From Lomentospora prolificans (lineage: Eukaryota; Ascomycota; Sordariomycetes; Microascales; Microascaceae): DNA of 64,000 nt. This document shows, one piece after another, positions 55,619 through 64,000 of the stretch (position 1 is its first letter; every line of letters starts with the position of its first letter). The notes beneath the pieces are model-generated. The model did not search any database and was not told the DNA's origin. It worked only from the letters and a program-made list of their open reading frames with translations. The translations under genes were made by a program, and so were the position numbers. The stretch covers positions 3,224,001 to 3,288,000 of the forward strand of contig JARFXM010000004.1 of NCBI GenBank assembly GCA_029532625.1, given 5' to 3'.

Positions 55619-58600
55619 TCCGGCATGCCTCTTGCCCATACAGGCGACTGGGTCTATGAATTAATCACGAGGGGCGGACACGCCTGGAAATGGAGGAGCG
55701 AAGGCAACAAAGTCAGGCTAACAAACCCGATGGCGCGGGCCGATGAAAAAAAAAAAAGGCGCGTACGATCCCAAGCGGGAAAAAAAGGGGAGCTACAATC
55801 AAAACTATCCCCGAGGAGACTGGTGGTGCTGCCCTATGACAAAGGCAGCCAAAATGGGACCGAGAGGAGCAGAGAGACTGAGGGTCTGTCAGTCGACTCG
55901 CGAGATCCGAAGCTGGGGCTCGCGGGGGAATTAAAGTGGTTGCCTGCAAGAATCCAAGTCGGAGACGTGGTCATCGTAGAAAATCGGAGCCAGCAGCCGT
56001 TTGACTGCGCCTCCCCTCATCTACAAGTAACTGCCAATAGACCGGATCTACCTTCGTAGATGTACAATGTATAGTGTACACTGAAGTGGTGCGGAGTTGT
56101 GAGGAACATCCAAATGTACAAGTAATTGATCCTTTGTCAACTGGTTTAAGTCACTGCACCGACAGGCCTGGCTGCACTGCTGTGCTCAACCTAGAACTCG
56201 TCTTCTGGCCCACCTTGCTCAGCGCTCACCTTGCCCACCTGGGCTCTTTTAATTTTCAGCCTGCCTTTTGTGTCATCACCCACGCTTTGCGCCGCCCCCT
56301 TTTACTACATTTGTCCATGTCAATGCAGACCAGGGTTCAGGTGCAGCCTGCCGTCCAATGAGGATGCGTGGGCTGACGAGTCCCGCATCCAGATACGAAA
56401 TCCATCGGTTGATTCTACTAAGGAACAGTGTCAGCGACGTCGTCTTTCGGGACCAGGTTCTGGATGGCGTGTTCAAAAGTACCCGATAACCACGACGAGT
56501 TCCAAGATGCTAAAATACCCTGATTTCTACCATCGTAGCCCGCACCCCGCTCTACCATTTCCAGAACACTGGATTGCTTCTCGTGGACACTAGCAAACAT
56601 GAATAGATGACCATTTCTTGGCCGCAACGTGGTCGAGGGACCCTTGCTCTCTCAACGCCGAGCCAACCCCACAATATGGGTAGGCTCACAGATAAAATGG
56701 CCTTGCCATGTGCGCTTGAAAGAGCTTTTCAACGACAGCTGCACATTCCATTCCCATTCATCCATCCGAATCGCTTCGGCTGGATCCTGCATCCGCTAGT
56801 GAGCAGGATCGATACCTCCAGATGGCTCCAACGGAGCTTAGCCGCACTTCTACACATCCTCTCATTCGCCCCCAGCCAGCATTCGGTCGTTGGAAGCTCG
56901 CCTGAGTGCAATTCTTCGTTGTGTTCATTTGACCTCGCTTTGTCGATCGCTACAGAGCCGCGGAGAGGCTGAGACACCGTGTCCCTAGAGTATTTACTCT
57001 TTTAACAGAAGCTTAGAATTGTCTTTGTCTGGAAGGCCCATCTTCACTGCTGAGCTGGGTCGACGCTTAATCCGTTATCCGGCCGAAGGTTTCTGGGAGT
57101 GGAAGGTGAGGGAAGACAAGGAAGAGCAAGGCATTGACACAGACCTTGGTCTCTGGCACGAGCTAATGCTTAACTGAATGTCGCGAGTCAAGGAGCTGAC
57201 GGAACTTGATCGGTTAGTGTTAGAGGGGCCTGCCAGAATTTCTACGCTTGGAGAATCGTGTGCTCCCTAACCAGATGTATTTGAGGGAACAGTGGCTATG
57301 TGCCAGTTGGAAGGTACTACTCGTCGCTTCGCCTACCTTGTGGATTCCCAAAGCCTGGAAATACCTTCTTTTCCGATCAAACTCCCTCGTGTGCTCCTTA
57401 CGCGTTCAGCGTTTTGGCGAAGTGGCCCAATACGAACATGACCCGATACCCCGTACTGGTCGAAAAGAGCAACAGGGAGAACTCGATACTCGGCCACCAC
57501 ATACCTAGAGTCCATGACATGATGATTATGAACAAGATCAAGATGTATCAGGTATCTCCGTCGGTGTAGAATGGTCATCGTGTTGGTCCATCATTCCACG
57601 TCGCACTGCAGAGTTAGCGGTCTTGCTTTCCCAGTGTTTCTCCCGCAGCTACGGTCTTGGTCGAGACTAGGGATGGGTGCTGAGGGATGGACACAATATA
57701 ACGATCTGTGGCTCCTATGGCCTTGAGCCTGCCCTTCTCGCGGCGAGTGGGAGCAAGTCGCAATCGCCAGATGTTGTTTCTCTTCCTGGCGCTACATCAT
57801 GATGAACCGACAAACGGCGCTCTACTTCACTTTAATACCTGAGTTCACCGACGTATTGCACAGTTATCCTTGTGATATATTTGGTAAAACGCTTCCCCTG
57901 TGGCTTCGGGTTTTGAGCGTGTTCATCACGTCTCGGATCCGATATAAAATACTTTAAACCACAGAGCAAGGCGGGTAGCTTCTCTCAGATCCTTCTGACC
58001 CGCAGAAAGAAGACAAATTCAAGACCCTTCGAAAGCTCTTCAGATCTTGGCCGATGATTGATCGCTGCTCGCGTGCACTAGGACATGGGGCTCCTCCTAC
58101 AAGGTCGTAGTAGCGACGCGTTATGATCTCAAGTGTCGTCAGGTTATCGCTCGCTTTATACTTTTCTGACACAGCCACCCATGATCGCGGGACAGCCCCA
58201 GATTGCACAGGACTGGATGTAGCGCTAGCGTCACCCCAAGGCGTTCAAGATAGCGTGGGGTAGCACTAGGCGTTTCTGCCCACTTTAACCTGATGATTTT
58301 CCAGACAGCTTCATGCTTGATTTTATCATATCAAAGGCGAGTTCCGAACTCTGTAGTATCTAGGGTACTAGTCTAGCAGATTTGAGTAGCTGCTGTGGTT
58401 AAAGAAAGGTGTGTAAGAAGGCTGTTTCGTCTCATCGATAAAAAAGCGGCATGGATTTGATATCTATTTTCATTTCTTCTCCACTCACTTCTTCTCTTCC
58501 CACGCTAACGGGGTAAACTTTCGCCCAAGCTCATCCATCAGTCCGCACCACCCAACGAACTACAACCCGGAAACCGCCTAATTTATTGATACCGGTAACT

Positions 58601-58680
58601 AGGTCGCAACCTTCGCGGTCCCTTGGGCCATACGCCTAACTCGGCAAGAGGGGGAAACGAAAGTAAAGGCTGGCACTATT
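55619..58680. other. Gene-poor region
   Basis: The first few hundred bases should be the promoter of the type I membrane protein gene. The rest holds only short unrelated ORFs, including a poly-A tract at 55747-55757. No gene, RNA or transposon domain was recognised. The end next to 58680 should be the promoter of the flavin-protein gene. Confidence 0.4.
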
Positions 58681-58722
58681 ATGCGCGCGAGGAACTTACC
58701 AACTAAGACACTGAGAGCGACA

Positions 58723-59553
58723 ATGCTCCCCTCGCCACCCTCACAAGCAGTAGCGCCCTGGCGCGCCGATTTCTTGTCCCATCTCACTCAGCTCGGGCTT
58801 CCAACGTGTGTCCTCAGTACCGTACGCGCTACGAGCACTAGCACCGAAACTTCTTCCTCGTTGCCGTTCGCCGCCACGACTTCGTGGGTGCCTCGAGCGA
58901 GGACCGCCGTCTTCCGAGGAATGTGGGCAGCACTGCCCGAGAACGAAAACAACCCGGCAGAGAGGAACCCTCTCGTCTACGAAAGCGACATGCTCTCCAT
59001 GACGACGGACGCCCGGATGGATAAGGCCCAGGAGATTGCCCCAGACGACTGTCTAGATGGCGCCAGGGGCACCGGGGGAGGTGGTCCTTTTGAGGCGGTA
59101 TTCTGGATCCCGGACGCCATGACGCAGTGGAGATTCAGTGGGAAGGCGTATTTACTCGGCCAGGACGTCGATTCTGACGGACCAGCGGCGGTGCGCGTGA
59201 GGGAAACGCTACTGGAGCGCATGAGGAAGGTTGGTGATGGCGCGTTTAGCTGGTCGAGGGAAATCACGGGTCACTTCGGCAACATGAGTCCGCTGATGCG
59301 AGGATCGTTCAAGAACCCTCCGCCCGGGCGCCCCGTGGCGGAGGGCACCGGCGGTGAGGGTCTTGGCCTTGGGCAGAGGGTCGAGGACCTCGGAGATGAG
59401 ATTGCGAGGCGGAATTTTAGGGTGGTAGTGCTCGTTCCTGACGAGGTGGATAGGGTTGACCTCAGTGAGTCCGACAAGGCAAAGAGATGGAGGTATCGAT
59501 ATGTCGGTGAGGAGTCGGACCTGACTTGGGAGACGACCGAGGTCTGGCCGTGA
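58723..59553 (+). CDS. Pyridoxamine-5'-phosphate-oxidase-like FMN protein (Alr4036 type)
   Basis: A single exon of 276 aa from ATG 58723; an in-frame ATG at 58681 would add 14 residues. The start at 58723 was preferred because it begins shortly before the conserved APWRADFLSHL opening and has a better context (CACA-like). The family pattern is PWR..FLSHL, then VPRARTAVFRG, then MLSMTTDARMDKAQEI, FEAVFWIPDAMTQWRFSGKA and a C-terminal RWRYRYVGEESDLTWETTEV. This matches the Alr4036/Pyridox_oxase_2 flavin-binding split-barrel family, whose members bind FMN; true PNP-oxidase activity in vitamin B6 metabolism is not established for this branch. The length is typical for fungal members. Neighbours give no functional hint. 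Confidence 0.85.
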   Translation: MLPSPPSQAVAPWRADFLSHLTQLGLPTCVLSTVRATSTSTETSSSLPFAATTSWVPRARTAVFRGMWAALPENENNPAERNPLVYESDMLSMTTDARMDKAQEIAPDDCLDGARGTGGGGPFEAVFWIPDAMTQWRFSGKAYLLGQDVDSDGPAAVRVRETLLERMRKVGDGAFSWSREITGHFGNMSPLMRGSFKNPPPGRPVAEGTGGEGLGLGQRVEDLGDEIARRNFRVVVLVPDEVDRVDLSESDKAKRWRYRYVGEESDLTWETTEVWP

Positions 59554-62500
59554 TTTGACAGGACCAAGGGAGGTTGCTACGGGGAAAGAAGGGGCGCTCT
59601 CAACCATCTATGCTACAGGTGTTGCACCTAATTACTGTTTACGATGATCATTAGAGCGTTAAGCCCACAGATTTTGCTAGCGATACAAACCACGGGCCCA
59701 TGCCTCGCCGAAGAAAGGAAGGTGCCTCGGAGGGCAAGGCCTTTGTTGGCCGGCCATGGAGGAGCCTTCGGCGGCAAGTGAGTGAATGCTCTCGTCCGCC
59801 GCAACAGTAAAACCACCTATCGTAAAAACCGCATAATGACGAGGGTGGTAATAGATACAAGCGGCCACGGAAGATGAGACCTCCATCTGCTGTTAAGCCT
59901 CAGGGTCTCGCATATGGCAGGATCCTGACGGGGACTTGCGCTGTTCAATTGTCCGGCGTGAGATAAGAGATCCGTAGTTTGTGTCAGAGTTGAGCTTCCC
60001 AGATGAGGGAAAAGCGTACCCTTGGTCTTGACTCTAGGGCTTGAAAATCTTGGGGATGCGACGGCAGAATCAAGTGGGATAGCAATAATGGCATGCTAGG
60101 AGGGAAATGGAAGAAATTTCGAAAAGCCTGGTCAAAGGCCTCCCACCTTTGGCTTGTCCGCAAAAGGCAGGACTGACCAGGGCTCCACGTTGCAAGGATA
60201 CCACTACGATGTGTTGGTAGGATCGTTGAGAGAGACCGCTGGCTGGTGGAACGGAAGCTAACATGGTTCTCGAGTTTTCTGTGTCTGGGTCCACTGTTCA
60301 CCCTTGGCGGGTTTGCACTTTCCAACCCATACTTGAATATCTACAAGTAAACTCGACGCGCAATTTCGTTCTAATTGATGATCGATTCCTCGTCAAAGGT
60401 ACAAGGAGAGCGGCTGTCGTCTCGGATGATGGGCCCGTTCAAGGCTCCGCTTCCAAGCACACGCCTCCTTGGATCTGAGTCCGCCCGGCTTTTTCTAACC
60501 TTGTCTTCCGATCGAAGCATCGCAACCTTGAAGTACATCCCTGCCCGGCGCTCGAGTTGGGCCTTGCTAGCCGAGCGAGGAAAAGAAGCCAGCTTATTAG
60601 TGCTTCGATGGTAGGGTTGAAGTTTGGTCACGGGCGCCTTTTCTACTCTACGGCAGCTTTGTTGCGCTTCCCCTAGCGTCAAAGAGGCGCGACTCATGCT
60701 CGTCTCCCGCACGGTACAGGGGGCTAAGGTACATCACCGATGGGGCGATGTCGAGGAAGAAAATCCGATGGCTCTTTTTTGGCTTCCTTTTCTTCTTCTT
60801 GGTTGCACGTCGCGGAGCGGGTAATATTACCCCTTCCATCGCCGATCTGGCAATACTTCGTGCACCCTGTGGACTGTGCGCCGGGATGGCCAGATAGTCT
60901 CACCGATCCGCGTTTCTGCCAATGACTGGAGCGAACGAGGCTGGTCATCGCATCGCTGCACAGTCCAGTCGTAGATACTGGTAGTATTGCGTCGCATTTA
61001 TAGGTACTCCACGGCCGATGTTTTGACTTCTGGAGGCCAGTGTGTTCCCTACCTCGTTTTGCAACCCCACCGCTCGTCCACCGAACCCTGTTGTCGACAA
61101 AATCCACTCCGGAAGTTGTGGTTACACACTTGAGGCCACAATAGTCTGACCGACCTTTCTAGGCCAGCGTGGCCCAGACTTTGCATCCGTAGATGTATAG
61201 GCGCACTGTTGGAGACATGCGAATCCGTAAATGCCCCCTTAAAATCTCGATCCACGCGCCGTTGCTATCAGCGATCCCTTCTGTAGGAACCGCGGCACGG
61301 GCCTATTTATAAAACTGCAGTTCGACGTTTTGCAATTTGGATTCATGTTAAGCCTCGAGCCGTTTTAGCGTTCATCATACATGTGAAGGTCTCCAAGTAG
61401 AAACGAGGTACTTTACCGGACTAACAGTAACCCCGCCGCTTAATATAGGTTGAAGGAGCCAGACTCTCTCGCATCGTTACCACTTACCTTTTCATCTCGT
61501 TTCAAACCTCGCAACCAGGACCTCCTAAGCCGAAGCCCTTGTCCTTGCCATTGATCAAGGATGTGCCTTTCAACTAAAAGCACCGGCTGATCGTTTTATT
61601 TCGTGGTTGTCATGCTTTTGCACCCTGCTCATCTCCGCATGGCGGCGAGACCACTTGATTATGTATCAGATGTGGATGGTGGCTGGAGATGGGCTTTGAC
61701 TAGCGCCCATTGATCTCTCATCAGTGCGAGCGCAACTAACCGAACTAGGTGGCGCCAGATCGGTGATGGGAGTACGTCGATCGTTTCTTTTCCTTCTTTC
61801 TCTGCCCTATTATTCCCCCCATTTCATTTTCCCCTCGCTCCATGTCGTTTTGATTGCGGGGAGGCCGGTTACCTTGCGTGTCCTCCCCACTTCAACCCCG
61901 CCCACTCGCTACGACGACGATTTGAGTGGAAGAATTTACTCTGCATCAACATTAATGACCGCGGCGATGTGATTCGGAGGAACCAAAAGAGAAAAGGAAA
62001 GAAAAGTAAACACAAAAAAACAAGCTATGGAAGAAAACGGGCCAATTTCATGGCGGAAACCCATCCTCAGACGCGAGTACCTCGAGTACAACCAGGTACA
62101 GCAGGGAGAGTGGGGAGGGAATCACGGCCTCAGCTTCCTGACCATCACTGATCAGGCACTTGACTCTGCAGTTGACGAACGTCATTCGTCAGATGATGCC
62201 TGACAATGCTTGACAATGATGTATGCACATGTGGGTACGAGTAACAGGAGTGCGTTGTCCTTTGACTCCAAGTATGCAGCTCATACCTCGCAGAGTCGTA
62301 GGTGCATGTTCTGGCGACCAGAGGGTAATTTTGTGGCCGCGGCATCGAGTGGGCCTGCACGAGTTTGAACGAGGTGAAGCGAGTCTATTTACCAAGACAG
62401 TGCGCTTGGTCACGAAAGGGGTAGCAGGGAGGTGAGGGTTATGTATAGTTCACGCCACAGATCCATCGAGAACTGACCTGACACTTGGTCTGCAGATGCT

Positions 62501-64000
62501 GTTAGCCAGTCATACAAAGTGTCGGCAGTCACCTTGGCAAAACTCTTCGAGTTGTGGGATGAAGCCTGGCACTCCTGCCCTTTGCCCAAGGATCGAGGCC
62601 GGCGAGTCCCCTGTCTGGGCAAAGAAGCCAACTTTGCAGCATCAATTAAATTAATGACAAGCCTGAACTCGCTCGTTCGTTGCTGTACATGCATGCGCAA
62701 GGCCGTATTACGACCACTACCTGCCTTCAAAAGGAAAAAAAATTCCGCGGACGGGCACTTGCTTGCATAAGAAAGCAAGTCGTCACACTACCATTTCGTT
62801 TGAGAATAGCCTATAGCCCATGCAAGTCCTCTCCGTTTGGGGCATAAGTGGGGGGATATCAGGGCATATTTTTGCGTGTACGAAGTAATTAGGATCCATT
62901 GGATGGTTCTGGTTAACTTGGGCGAATGCAATCTGTCTGTATTACAAAGACTTTCCCCTTCTTCCTCCCATCATGCCAGTTAAACCCTCACGAGGCCCGA
63001 GTATTATATGATACAATCGGAAATAAGCCATCGATGGTGGATATCACGGCGAGGCGGGTCCCAACAAAAGAGGGTCTTGAAATTTGTCTATGTAGGGGAC
63101 ACTGAGTGAAGAGCGGAGATTGGCTGCCCGATAGCCAGCCATCGCTGGCGACCAACCTCAGGATCCCTATATAGCAACAACCCTCGAGAACGAACTGCGC
63201 ATGTCGATGATCGTCAGCGCTTAGTTTGATTCGGCCCGGCACAGCGGCAAACGGAGTGCTGGCCACTGCTGCGATAAGTGGCTTTTGCGGATCGTTCAGC
63301 TAGAGGTCGTGTGCGCGACCAAACCAACCCACAGGTGTGTCAGGAGTGCGGTACGTCAGTTCTCTGGAACAGAAGGCCTCGTCACCTGGGGGTTCCTGCT
63401 CCTCGTAGTTTGCAGGCACATAATAGGTGCTCTCATAGTGCCTAAAAGTTAGACCGACACTAGCCATGCAAGTGCTACTTGAGCCCGATGCTATATTCGG
63501 TCTTTCTGTTTCGATTCATATTGCATGAAAATTGCGCACGATCTGGCATGTCAGGGAGTGGCTCCGGGTCAGCACACCACGGATAAGAGACTAAAAGTTG
63601 AGGTGGGCTCAGGAGGCTGGCTCCAGCCATTGCCAGCCAGCTTCATGTTAAGGGATTGATCAACCCACTTATTGGCTTGCCACAGTACTATACGAAATAG
63701 TAAGCACTACATCGTGCCAGACGCTAGCAAAGTACACAAGCGACCCCCACATTACGCTACCTGGAGGTGCCTGCATCTGGGAGTTGAGATCAACCGGCGC
63801 TAAATATCCAACTAATCTGGCAGAGCCTAGGCTGAAGGTGCGGTCCGCCCCTATGATTCTTGTACGACCTCGCTGGAGGAGCCTGTTGGTGCGGACCAGC
63901 TCCTGTGAGCGCGCGAAGATAGGATACGAACGGGTACGCTATCTATTAGTGAAATTAGCACCCGAAAATGAACGTCACTCAACCCCATTGTGATTTTCAT
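59554..64000. other. Gene-poor end of window
   Basis: No recognisable coding sequence in about 4.4 kb. The longest frames (for example minus 61107-60724 and 60712-60371) show no domain and lack splice-linked partners. GCTGGC/GCCAGC words cluster again near 63610-63645. A gene starting or ending beyond 64000 cannot be excluded. Confidence 0.4.

Noticed and set aside
1..64000. CRISPR arrays, bacterial operons, riboswitches
   Set aside because: No regularly spaced direct repeats or bacterial-type gene organisation; all supported genes are eukaryotic with spliceosomal introns or fungal orthology.

Overview
The window looks like nuclear DNA of a filamentous ascomycete (Pezizomycotina, most likely a Sordariomycete). 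Genes carry short introns (54-111 nt) with GTAAGT/GTATGT-type donors, CTAAC-like branch sites and pyrimidine-rich leaders. The recognisable proteins are a typical mould set: XlnR/XYR1/XLR-1, NirA/NIT-4, an AA16-type LPMO, Orc6, Spc24, Fis1, a San1/RNF126-like RING ligase and a TatD/Scn1-type hydrolase. There is no operon organisation.

Layout. 0.1-4.0 kb: an Ssp120-like secretory EF-hand protein (minus) diverges from ORC6 (plus), followed by a secreted LPMO (minus). 5.7-6.4 kb: a decayed Ty1/copia-like Gag. 7.2-9.0 kb: a membrane protein with four 46-47-residue repeats that alternate dibasic and Asp-rich blocks. 10.4-11.3 kb: a small two-finger C2H2 regulator. 12.1 kb: a long foldback. 12.8-14.8 kb: a DUF4238 pseudogene plus a spliced, unrecognised C-terminal fragment. 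14.8-33.3 kb: about 18.5 kb with no convincing gene; it holds small repeats, poly-T tracts and a possible tRNA-derived SINE relic.

33.3-39.9 kb: two global nutrient regulators lie tail to tail, xlr-1/xyr1 (xylan and cellulose utilisation) on plus and nit-4/nirA (nitrate assimilation) on minus. 43.8-55.6 kb is a gene-dense housekeeping block: RING-H2 ligase, fis1 diverging from spc24, a short membrane protein, a TatD-like hydrolase, and a type I membrane protein with a PPAY tail motif. 58.7-59.6 kb: a PNPOx-like flavin protein. Most of 55.6-58.7 and 59.6-64 kb appears gene-free.

Functional links. The LPMO gene has a GGCTAAA element upstream, matching the GGCTAR site of XlnR-type activators, so the regulator and a possible target share the window. 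In-frame stops in both decayed coding regions are of the CGA-to-TGA and CAA-to-TAA kind, as expected from C-to-T (RIP-like) mutation. Exon joins were worked out by hand from splice signals and reading frames; none was checked against transcripts or databases.
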